From Mycolicibacterium bacteremicum (lineage in GTDB: Bacteria > Actinomycetota > Actinomycetes > Mycobacteriales > Mycobacteriaceae): 64,000 bases of DNA. Location of the stretch: the NCBI RefSeq assembly GCF_943913955.1, contig NZ_CALUAE010000008.1, positions 1 through 64,000 of the forward strand, written 5' to 3'. A model generated the notes under the pieces. The model was not told the DNA's origin. It saw only the letters and a list, made by a program, of their open reading frames with translations, and did no database searches. Below, in pieces: positions 28,233 to 34,988 of this stretch. A program made the translations under genes and the position numbers. Numbering within the stretch: position 1 is the first letter of the stretch; each line of letters starts with the position of its first letter.

Positions 28233-28238
28233 AGCCTA
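28233..28238 (-). promoter_or_regulatory. Predicted -10 (TAGGCT) for leaderless ybaK
   Basis: Minus-strand TAGGCT is separated by six bases from GTG 28226. Confidence 0.5.
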
Positions 28239-28255
28239 GCGCCGCGGGCGACCCG

Positions 28256-28282
28256 GGAATTTCACGGCCGCGACGCGTCGTT
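28256..28282 (+). promoter_or_regulatory. SigH-type ECF promoter upstream of sigH
   Basis: GGAAT (28256-28260) and GTT (28280-28282) are separated by 19 bases, in agreement with the GGAAY-N18-20-GTT pattern recognised by SigH/SigE. Transcription would begin near 28289, giving a leader of about 150 bases. This fits the known self-activation of sigH. Confidence 0.65.
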
Positions 28283-28437
28283 GTTCGAGGCGACGCAGCC
28301 CAGCCGGGGTTGTGTCGGTCATTGCCTTTAGGATCGTCAGATAGGAGCTTTTGGTGCCAACGGCCTGCCTTGAACGTCCGGTGCTCACACTGGAGTGGTT
28401 CGGTGGCGCCGCAACAGAAGGGACGGTGTCTCCCGCA

Positions 28438-29076
28438 ATGACCGATATCGACGAGATGGCCGCGGCGCCGGCCGAAGAAACCGACGCCGAGCTGACCGCG
28501 CGCTTCGAACGCGACGCCATTCCGCTGCTGGACCAGCTCTACGGCGGTGCGCTGCGGATGACGCGCAATCCGGCCGATGCCGAGGACCTGCTGCAGGAGA
28601 CCATGGTGAAGGCCTATGCCGGCTTCCGGTCGTTCCGCGCCGGCACCAACCTCAAGGCCTGGCTGTACCGCATTCTGACCAACACCTACATCAACAGCTA
28701 CCGCAAGAAGCAGCGGCAGCCGTCGGAGTACCCGACCGACGAGATCACCGATTGGCAGCTGGCCGCCAATGCCGAGCATTCCTCGACCGGCCTGCGGTCG
28801 GCCGAGGTCGAGGCGCTGGAAACGCTCCCGGACACCGAGATCAAGGCGGCCCTGCAGGCGCTGCCCGAGGAGTTCCGGATGGCCGTCTACTACGCCGACG
28901 TCGAAGGCTTCCCGTACAAGGAGATCGCCGAGATCATGGACACGCCGATCGGCACGGTGATGTCGCGGTTGCACCGCGGCAGGAAACAATTGCGTGAACT
29001 GCTGGCCGACGTGGCCCGCGACCGCGGCTTTCTCCGAGGTCAACAGCAGGACGAGCCGGAGGAGGTCTCCTCGTGA
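28438..29076 (+). CDS. sigH: ECF sigma factor SigH
   Basis: A 212-residue sigma-70-family ECF factor that directs the response to oxidative and heat stress. Region 2 is ARFERDAIPLLDQLYGGAL through LLQETMVKAYAGFRSF, and region 4 is LQALPEEFRMAVYYADVEG with the helix-turn-helix YKEIAEIMDTPIGTVMSRLHRGRKQL. ATG 28438 matches the expected N-terminus; the frame is open upstream to 28351 but that part is a leader. It overlaps the anti-sigma gene rshA by four bases (GTGA), with GGAGGAGG just upstream for coupled translation. Confidence 0.97.
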   Translation: MTDIDEMAAAPAEETDAELTARFERDAIPLLDQLYGGALRMTRNPADAEDLLQETMVKAYAGFRSFRAGTNLKAWLYRILTNTYINSYRKKQRQPSEYPTDEITDWQLAANAEHSSTGLRSAEVEALETLPDTEIKAALQALPEEFRMAVYYADVEGFPYKEIAEIMDTPIGTVMSRLHRGRKQLRELLADVARDRGFLRGQQQDEPEEVSS

Positions 29077-29390
29077 GTGACACCCGTGACAGCGCCGCCG
29101 ACCACAACGAACGCTGGTCCCCGCCGGTCGGGCCCGTCGACCCGGCGCACCCCGAGTGTGCCGCGGTCATCGCCGAGGTATGGACGCTGCTCGACAGCGA
29201 GTGCACGCCGGAGACGCGGGACAAGCTGCAGCAGCATCTCGACGAGTGCCCGACCTGCCTGCAGCATTACGGCATCGAGGAGCGGGTCAAGACGCTGATC
29301 GCCACCAAGTGCAGCGGCGAGAAGGCGCCCGAGGGGTTACGCGCACGGCTGCGCCTGGAGATCAGCCGGACCACCATCGTGCGGGGCTGA
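29073..29390 (+). CDS. rshA: Anti-sigma factor RshA (zinc ZAS family)
   Basis: A 105-residue cytosolic redox-sensing anti-sigma factor. The ZAS motif H55-x3-C59-x2-C62 (HLDECPTC) is intact and an upstream Cys29 is also present. Reduced RshA binds SigH; disulfide stress or phosphorylation frees it. It overlaps the end of sigH, ensuring matched synthesis, and is followed by a strong terminator. Confidence 0.96.
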   Translation: MSDTRDSAADHNERWSPPVGPVDPAHPECAAVIAEVWTLLDSECTPETRDKLQQHLDECPTCLQHYGIEERVKTLIATKCSGEKAPEGLRARLRLEISRTTIVRG

Positions 29391-29414
29391 CGGCCTCGCA
29401 GACCGCCGAACGTC

Positions 29415-29449
29415 AACCGCCCGGGCTCTCTGTGAGAGCTCGGGCGGTT
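29415..29449. terminator. Bidirectional terminator between rshA and bL37
   Basis: A 16-base stem with one wobble (AACCGCCCGGGCTCTC, 29415-29430, against 29434-29449) and a three-base loop, followed by TTGTTTCG on the plus strand. The minus-strand bL37 gene ends 18 bases away, so the hairpin can serve both transcripts. Confidence 0.85.
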
Positions 29450-29467
29450 TGTTTCGTAGAGCGCGCG

Positions 29468-29542
29468 TCAGGCGTTGGGACGACGGCCGTGGTTGGCCTT
29501 CGAGTGCTTGCGGTCGCGCTTCTTACGGCCACGCTTGGCCAT
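29468..29542 (-). CDS. Ribosomal protein bL37, 24 residues
   Basis: A very short, highly basic protein: MAKRGRKKRDRKHS followed by KANHGRRPNA, 24 residues in all. I recognise it as bL37, found in mycobacterial 50S structures near the 23S rRNA. ATG 29542 is preceded on the minus strand by a strong GGAGG six to ten bases upstream. The gene lies between sigH-rshA and the biotinylated protein, as I recall for mycobacteria. Confidence 0.93.
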   Translation of the reverse strand: MAKRGRKKRDRKHSKANHGRRPNA

Positions 29543-29701
29543 GATTGAACCTCCGGGTCGGACGAATACTGGCTACCAGTGTCTCATGCCCGGGAGAGTG
29601 CTTTTGTCCACCTGGTGTGCGATGGGGCTGCTGGGGTTGTGGTTCGATATAGGCCGGTGGGCCGACAGCAGCCAGCCAGAATGCGAACGAGTGGGGTGAA
29701 G

Positions 29702-29917
29702 ATGGCCGAGGATGTGCGCGCCGAGATCGTGGCCAGTGTGCTGGAGGTCGTGGTCAAGAAGGGCGACCAGATCGGTGAGGGCGACACCCTCGTGCTGCTG
29801 GAGTCCATGAAGATGGAGATCCCGGTGCTGGCCGAGGTGGCCGGCACCGTCACCGAGGTGAGCGTCGCGGTGGGCGATGTGATCCAGGCCGGTGACCTCA
29901 TCGCCGTGATCGACTAG
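29702..29917 (+). CDS. Biotinylated single-domain protein (TB7.3 type)
   Basis: A 71-residue free-standing biotinyl/lipoyl domain. The attachment site is Lys37 in ESMKMEIP, the sequence that biotin ligase recognises, and the typical hammerhead strands surround it (EIVASVLEVVVKKGD, GDVIQAGDLIAVID). Free biotin carrier domains serve as carboxyl carriers for acyl-CoA carboxylases, but the partner of this one is unknown to me. ATG 29702 follows GGGGTGAAG. pdtaS begins 20 bases downstream, likely in one operon. Confidence 0.93.
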   Translation: MAEDVRAEIVASVLEVVVKKGDQIGEGDTLVLLESMKMEIPVLAEVAGTVTEVSVAVGDVIQAGDLIAVID

Positions 29918-29937
29918 CCCCGCGGGCTGCGCGGCTC

Positions 29938-31437
29938 ATGTCCACCCTCGGCGATCTGCTTGCCGAGCACACCGTCCTTCCCGGCAACGCCGTCGACCAC
30001 CTGCACGCCGTTGTGGGGGAGTGGCAGCTACTGGCCGATCTGTCCTTCGCCGACTACCTGATGTGGGTGCGCCGCGACGACGAGATCCTGGTCTGCGTGG
30101 CCCAGGTCCGGCCGAACACCGCGCCGACGGTGCTGCTCACCGACGCGGTGGGCACGCTGTCCAACGCCGCCGAGATGCCGGTCGTCGGATCCGCGTTCGC
30201 CTCCGGGGCGATCGGCCGGGAGAGCGATGCGGGCGGCCCGGAATCCGTCGACGGGTTCTGGCTGAACGTCGAGGCGGTGCCGGTGCGGCACGCCGACAGG
30301 GTGGTCGCGGTGCTGACACATCAGACCGCGCTGGCCGACCGGCGCAAGAGCAGCCCGCTGGAACGGGCGTACATCGACTGCGCGCGGGATCTGCTGCGGA
30401 TGCTCAGTGAGGGCACCTTTCCCAATGTCGGCGATGCCGCCATGTCGCGGTCCAGCCCTCGCGTCGGTGACGGGTTCGTCCGCCTCGACGTGACCGGTCA
30501 GGTCACCTTCGCCAGCCCCAACGCGCTGTCGGCCTATCACCGGATGGGGCTGACCGCCGAGTTGGAGGGCCAGAACCTCATCGGCATCACCCGCCCGCTG
30601 ATGTCCGATCCGTTCGAGGCCCAGGAGCTGGCCAACCACCTGCGCATCTCGGTGGCCGGCGGCGCCAGCACCCGGATGGAGCTCGATGCCGGTGGGGCGG
30701 CGGTGCTGTTGCGCACCATCCCGCTGCTGCGCAGCGGCGAGCCGGCGGGGGCCGCGGTGCTCATCCGCGATGTCACCGAGATCAAACGCCGCGATCGCGC
30801 CCTGCTGTCCAAGGACGCCACCATCCGCGAGATCCACCACCGGGTGAAGAACAATCTGCAGACCGTCGCCGCCCTGCTGCGACTGCAGGCCCGCCGCACC
30901 AACAATGCCGAGGGCCGTGAGGCGCTCATCGAGTCGGTGCGCCGGGTGTCCTCGATCGCGCTGGTGCACGACGCGCTGTCGATGTCGGTGGACGAGGAGG
31001 TGAACCTCGACGAGGTCGTCGACCGGATCGTCCCGATCATGAACGACGTCGCCTCGGTGGACACCCCGATCCGGATCACCCGGGAGGGCGACCTGGGCGT
31101 GCTCGACGCCGACCGGGCCACCGCGCTGATCATGGTGATCACCGAGCTGGTGCAGAACGCGCTGGAACACGCCTTCGACGGTGACGTGTCCAAGGGTTCG
31201 GTCACCATCCGCGCCGAACGGTCGGCACGCTGGCTCGATGTCGTGGTGCACGACGACGGTCGTGGACTCCCGGAGGGGTTCAGCCTGGAGAAGTCCGACC
31301 GGCTGGGTCTGCAGATCGTGCGGACGCTGGTCTCGGCGGAACTCGACGGCTCACTGGGCATGCATGATGTGGCCACCGGCGGCACCGATGTGGTGCTGCG
31401 GGTGCCGATCGGTCGGCACCGCCGGATGCCGATCTAG
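29938..31437 (+). CDS. pdtaS: Sensor histidine kinase PdtaS
   Basis: A 499-residue soluble histidine kinase of the HisKA_2 (HWE-like) class. Its response regulator PdtaR is an ANTAR RNA-binding antiterminator encoded elsewhere. Residues 1-150 form a GAF-like and 175-285 a PAS-like sensor domain. The kinase core has EIHHRVKNNLQTVAALLRLQ with the phospho-acceptor His at about 300, and an ATPase domain with VQNALEHAF and DDGRGLPEGF. No transmembrane segment is present. A terminator shared with whiB1 follows. Confidence 0.95.
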   Translation: MSTLGDLLAEHTVLPGNAVDHLHAVVGEWQLLADLSFADYLMWVRRDDEILVCVAQVRPNTAPTVLLTDAVGTLSNAAEMPVVGSAFASGAIGRESDAGGPESVDGFWLNVEAVPVRHADRVVAVLTHQTALADRRKSSPLERAYIDCARDLLRMLSEGTFPNVGDAAMSRSSPRVGDGFVRLDVTGQVTFASPNALSAYHRMGLTAELEGQNLIGITRPLMSDPFEAQELANHLRISVAGGASTRMELDAGGAAVLLRTIPLLRSGEPAGAAVLIRDVTEIKRRDRALLSKDATIREIHHRVKNNLQTVAALLRLQARRTNNAEGREALIESVRRVSSIALVHDALSMSVDEEVNLDEVVDRIVPIMNDVASVDTPIRITREGDLGVLDADRATALIMVITELVQNALEHAFDGDVSKGSVTIRAERSARWLDVVVHDDGRGLPEGFSLEKSDRLGLQIVRTLVSAELDGSLGMHDVATGGTDVVLRVPIGRHRRMPI

Positions 31438-31489
31438 GCCGCCTGCCGTGATCCAAATGTGATGAGCCGCACACCCTTTGACGCCGAAA

Positions 31490-31528
31490 CGACTGCGGCC
31501 CCGACACGATGTGCCGGGGCCGCAGTCG
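31490..31528. terminator. Terminator between convergent pdtaS and whiB1
   Basis: A 14-base perfect stem, CGACTGCGGCCCCG (31490-31503) with 31515-31528, and an 11-base loop. On the minus strand the stem is followed by TTT, which suits whiB1; it also stops pdtaS transcripts. Confidence 0.8.
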
Positions 31529-31541
31529 GTATCGGTGTCGA

Positions 31542-31796
31542 TCAGACGCTGCTGCGGGCCTTCGTCCGCGCGTTGCGGCGCTTGAGCGCGCGACGCTCGT
31601 CCTCGCTCATGCCGCCCCACACGCCGGCATCCTGGCCGGACTCCAGCGCCCAGCTCAGGCACTCGGTGGTCACCGGGCAACGGTTGCAGACGAGCTTCGC
31701 ATCAGCGATCTGCGCGAGGGCCGGGCCGCTGTTCCCCACGGGGAAGAACAGTTCCGGATCCTCGTCGCGACAGACCGCCTTGTGACGCCAATCCAT
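31542..31796 (-). CDS. whiB1: Redox/NO-responsive transcription regulator WhiB1
   Basis: An 84-residue Wbl protein. Cys9, Cys37, Cys40 and Cys46 bind a [4Fe-4S] cluster that reacts with nitric oxide. The GVWGG turn and basic C-terminus (RRALKRRNARTKARSSV) give DNA contact. The Fe-S form binds SigA region 4. The sequence is nearly identical to M. tuberculosis WhiB1 as I recall it. ATG 31796 is the conserved start. A CRP-type site lies about 150 bases upstream in a 280-base intergenic region. Confidence 0.98.
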   Translation of the reverse strand: MDWRHKAVCRDEDPELFFPVGNSGPALAQIADAKLVCNRCPVTTECLSWALESGQDAGVWGGMSEDERRALKRRNARTKARSSV

Positions 31797-31948
31797 AGCT
31801 TCCAACTCCTAGTCAGGTCTTTGCCTGTGCGCCACAAAGACGCACTAGCTTTTTCTTCGGCTGTTAACGCGTGCACATGAAATGTTTCTGCACTGTTGCA
31901 TCCGATGCTTTCACAGGCTGAACAGATGTCAATAGAACTGCGTTAACA

Positions 31949-31964
31949 CGTGGGCAATGTCACT
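31949..31964 (-). promoter_or_regulatory. CRP/Cmr-type binding site upstream of whiB1
   Basis: On the minus strand the sequence AGTGACATTGCCCACG closely matches the CRP site I recall upstream of M. tuberculosis whiB1 (AGTGA, six bases, CCACG). It sits about 160 bases before the start codon, compatible with cAMP-CRP activation from an upstream position. Confidence 0.7.
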
Positions 31965-32076
31965 GCGCTACCGGGTTACCGGTCCACTCACCCGTTTGTA
32001 CTACACTCGGATCCACTTGCGCTCTAATTTTCCTGTGCTCACAGCAAACTAGCAGGTCAGAGCCGTGTTGGCCTCG

Positions 32077-33012
32077 TCACGGTGTGGGCGCGACGACGCC
32101 GATGGCGTCCGGAACCGAGGCAAAAGTCATCGTCTGACGTAAACCGATGTAATCCCCGTCGATCTGGCACGCCACGGGTGTGTCACTGCTCACCCGCAGC
32201 CACGGCAGGTCGTCTTCGCGGATCAGATGGGCGCCCTTGATATCCGGCTCGGCCGACAGCATCCGGCGCACCAACCCCAGATTTCGCCACACGCTCATGC
32301 TGTTGATGGCGAACACCCCGAGGCCGGTGTCGAAGGTGGTGCCCGGATTCGTCCACACCGGACGGGTGTTGGCGTAGGTCCACGGACTGGAATTCGACAC
32401 GAATGCGAAATGGACACCGATCTCGGGTTCCCGGCCCGGCAGTTCCAGTGTCAGCAGCGGCTCCCGGCGGGCGCTGGCCAGCATCTCCCGGATGGCCACC
32501 CGGATATAGCGCGAGGCGGTCACCTTGCGGCCCTTGGCGCGCTGCGCCTCCACCGCCGCGACCACGTCACCGTCGACGCCCATCCCCGCGGTGAACACCC
32601 CCCAGCGCTCCCCGCAGTTCATCAACCCGATGCGCCGCCACGGCCGGCCACGGCGGTGCTCGCCGAGCAGGTCGACGAGTTGGTTGGTGGCCGCGACCGG
32701 GTCCGGGCTGATGCCCAGCGATCGGGCGAAGACGTTGGCCGAACCGCCCGGCACCACGCCGACGGCCGGGGTGTGCCCGCCCTCGGCCAGCACCCCGTTG
32801 ACCACCTCGTTCACCGTGCCGTCCCCACCGTGCACGATCAGCACATCGGTGCCGTCGCGCGCGGCCTGGGCGCCGATCTCGATCGCATGCCCGCGGTGAT
32901 CGGTGTGCACGACGGTCAGATCGACCCGGCTCTCCAGCGCGTGGGCCAGCAGGTCACGACCGGCCGGGGTCGTCGATGTCGCGTTCGGGTTGACGATCAG
33001 CACGGCACGCAC
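32077..33012 (-). CDS. Diacylglycerol kinase-family lipid kinase
   Basis: A 311-residue soluble DAGK-catalytic-domain protein (YegS/LCB5 type). The nucleotide loop is HGGDGTVNEVVNG with the following VVPGGSANVFARSLG; the C-terminal beta domain includes ACQIDGDYIG. It probably phosphorylates a lipid such as diacylglycerol. GTG 33012 is used, with TAGGGT eight bases upstream on the minus strand. It is upstream of whiB1 in the same direction, as in the recalled Rv3218-whiB1 order. Confidence 0.9.
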   Translation of the reverse strand: MRAVLIVNPNATSTTPAGRDLLAHALESRVDLTVVHTDHRGHAIEIGAQAARDGTDVLIVHGGDGTVNEVVNGVLAEGGHTPAVGVVPGGSANVFARSLGISPDPVAATNQLVDLLGEHRRGRPWRRIGLMNCGERWGVFTAGMGVDGDVVAAVEAQRAKGRKVTASRYIRVAIREMLASARREPLLTLELPGREPEIGVHFAFVSNSSPWTYANTRPVWTNPGTTFDTGLGVFAINSMSVWRNLGLVRRMLSAEPDIKGAHLIREDDLPWLRVSSDTPVACQIDGDYIGLRQTMTFASVPDAIGVVAPTP

Positions 33013-33154
33013 GGGGTACCACCCTAGCTGTGAATCGTGGTGCGCCGCACCGAGCTGGGAGCCCGGCGGTCGAACGGTCGGTGATCACCGGCGTGCGTGG
33101 CGGTGATCAACCGGTGAACGGCCGGCCGCCGATGTCGTTGCCGCGCAGTACCGT

Positions 33155-33658
33155 TCAGCCGGCCGCATTCGGCAGCAGCGGCGGGCAGACGCCGTGCGCA
33201 TCGGTGGCCAGCTCGAAATGCCACGTCTCGTTGGCGTAGATCTGGCACAGCCCGAACCGCGGGCCGTTGGCGATCATCCACTGCGCGGCATCGGGCCCGC
33301 CGATGTCGACGGCGGTGCCGACGACGTGGCGGGACTGCTCGGGCAGCTGGACGAACTGGCGTGCCGCCTCGAAGGTGCCGTAGGTCACTATCGCGTCCTC
33401 TAGCAACTGACGCTGGAACTCCGGGCTGCGCCAGCCGGAGTTGACGGTCACCGCGATGCCCTGGGCGGCGGCCGCGGTGGTGGCCTGCTGCACGGCCGTG
33501 CGGAGCGCCGGGTCGAGATTGCCGACCGCCGGATCGGCGAGGTCGAAGGCGGTCAACGGCCGGACCGGCTGCTCGGCGGGACCCGCCGGCTCGGCGCCGG
33601 CGACCGGTGCCGCGGTGACAAGGGCGGCCAGCACCCCGGCCATCAGCACAACCCGCAT
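33155..33658 (-). CDS. Secreted M15-family D,D-carboxypeptidase (VanY-like)
   Basis: A 167-residue exported zinc peptidase. A signal peptide of about 22 residues ends in AGA. The zinc/active-site motif SRHVVGTAVDIG carries the first His and Asp, and ETWHFEL supplies the catalytic Glu and third ligand His. It should trim D-Ala-D-Ala from peptidoglycan stems. Last gene of a minus-strand run; it begins nine bases after ychJ. I do not recall it in the corresponding M. tuberculosis position. Confidence 0.87.
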   Translation of the reverse strand: MRVVLMAGVLAALVTAAPVAGAEPAGPAEQPVRPLTAFDLADPAVGNLDPALRTAVQQATTAAAAQGIAVTVNSGWRSPEFQRQLLEDAIVTYGTFEAARQFVQLPEQSRHVVGTAVDIGGPDAAQWMIANGPRFGLCQIYANETWHFELATDAHGVCPPLLPNAAG

Positions 33659-33667
33659 CGGCCCAGT

Positions 33668-34051
33668 CTAGGAGACCTCACCGTCGAGGTAGCGCCAGGC
33701 GCCGTCGCCGGTACGGGTGAACCGGCTGCGTTCGTGCAGGATGTGGCGCCGGCCGTGCTGCTCGTACTGGGCCCGGAATTCGACGATGCCGTGCTCATCC
33801 TCGGCCCCGCCCGCCTCGGTGTCCACGATCTGCAGCCGACGCCACGTCACGCTGTCGTCGAGATCCAGCCGGCGCGGCCGGGTGTCGGGATGCCAGGTGC
33901 GCAGCAGGTGGTCGGCACGTCCCAGCGCGAAGGCGCTGAACCGTGAACGCATCAGGGCCAGTGCGGTCACCGCGGGCGCGGTGCCGTCGTGCACCGGCCC
34001 GCAGCACGCGGCGTAGGTGGATCCCGAGCCGCACCGGCAGTCACCGGACAT
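33668..34051 (-). CDS. YchJ-family protein with SEC-C zinc motif
   Basis: A 127-residue protein starting with a SEC-C-like zinc knuckle, CRCGSGSTYAACCGPVH, followed by the YchJ/NTF2-like domain with ALMRSRFSAFALG and the conserved TW...RLQI and FRAQY strands. Function unknown. ATG 34051 lies 11 bases inside the end of the lysR gene, so the two are cotranscribed and likely coupled. Confidence 0.88.
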   Translation of the reverse strand: MSGDCRCGSGSTYAACCGPVHDGTAPAVTALALMRSRFSAFALGRADHLLRTWHPDTRPRRLDLDDSVTWRRLQIVDTEAGGAEDEHGIVEFRAQYEQHGRRHILHERSRFTRTGDGAWRYLDGEVS

Positions 34052-34952
34052 GGTCGGCGATCCGCTCCACGAGGGCCTCGATCACATCCGGTTCCTCCGC
34101 CCGGTCCGGCACCCAGGCCAACGCGATTCGCGCTGGCGCCCAGGTGCTTTCGTCGATGGGTATCAATTTGAACTCCGGCGGCGAGAATATCCGGCCGATC
34201 GCCGACGCGGGTGCGTAGGTCACCAGGGCCACCAGGTGGCGGTTGAACACCTGGGTGGCCATCTCCAGCTCACCGCCGAGATCCTTTGTGGCCCGCACGA
34301 TCCGGGTGACCCCGCGGGCGGCCAGGCCACGGGCCAGCCCGGCCAGCACCACCGGGTTGGGCCGGGCGAAGTCGATCACCACATCGCGGTCGCGCAACGC
34401 CTCGATGGTGATCGAGTCCGCAGCGGCCAGCGGATCGTCGAAGCGGACCGCGATCGCACCGGGGTAGGTCGCCACCACCCGGTGCCGCAACCGCTTGTCC
34501 GACGAGGGCAGGTGGATCAGGCCGATGTCGAGGTGACCGGAGACCAGTTTGGCGGTCACCTCCGCCGCCGACCCGGGCAGGCTGAACTCGGCGACGGCGG
34601 GCAGTCCGGCGACCGCCGTCTCCAGCCTGGCCAGAAAGTCCGACGGCGCGTATGCGGTGGCGCCGATCCGAACGGGCTTGGCGGTCTTGGTGATCCGGGC
34701 CGCGGTGGCCTTCAGCTCCTCCACCCGGCGCAGGATGTCGCGGGCCGGGCCCAGCAGTTCGGCGCCCAGCGGGGTCAGCTGCACCCGGTGGTAGTCGCGC
34801 TCGAACAGCGGCCCGCCGAGTTCGCGCTCGAGCAGCTTGATCTGCTTGCTCAGCGGGGGCGGGGTGATCATCAACCGGTCGGCGGCGCGTTTGAAGTGCA
34901 GCTCCTCGGCGACCGCGACGAAGTACCGGAGTCTGGTGAAGTCGACTTGCAT
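34041..34952 (-). CDS. LysR-family transcription regulator
   Basis: A 303-residue LysR regulator. The N-terminal winged helix reads LRYFVAVAEELHFKRAADRL and PPLSKQIKLLERELGGPLF; residues 90-295 are the effector domain. It lies downstream of the acyl-CoA genes in the same direction, 36 bases after the CoA-transferase stop, so it may be the last regulatory step of that operon and control it (inference). GGAG lies seven bases before ATG 34952. Confidence 0.92.
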   Translation of the reverse strand: MQVDFTRLRYFVAVAEELHFKRAADRLMITPPPLSKQIKLLERELGGPLFERDYHRVQLTPLGAELLGPARDILRRVEELKATAARITKTAKPVRIGATAYAPSDFLARLETAVAGLPAVAEFSLPGSAAEVTAKLVSGHLDIGLIHLPSSDKRLRHRVVATYPGAIAVRFDDPLAAADSITIEALRDRDVVIDFARPNPVVLAGLARGLAARGVTRIVRATKDLGGELEMATQVFNRHLVALVTYAPASAIGRIFSPPEFKLIPIDESTWAPARIALAWVPDRAEEPDVIEALVERIADHVR

Positions 34953-34988
34953 GCGGCACTCCGGGACGGCTGGCGGGGTTGCCCGATC

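Noticed and set aside
28351..28437. Upstream in-frame start for sigH
   Set aside because: The extra residues do not resemble SigH; the region fits a leader downstream of the ECF promoter.
33013..33154. Small gene in the gap between the lipid kinase and the M15 peptidase
   Set aside because: No frame has a ribosome-binding site or protein-like composition; nothing recognisable seen.
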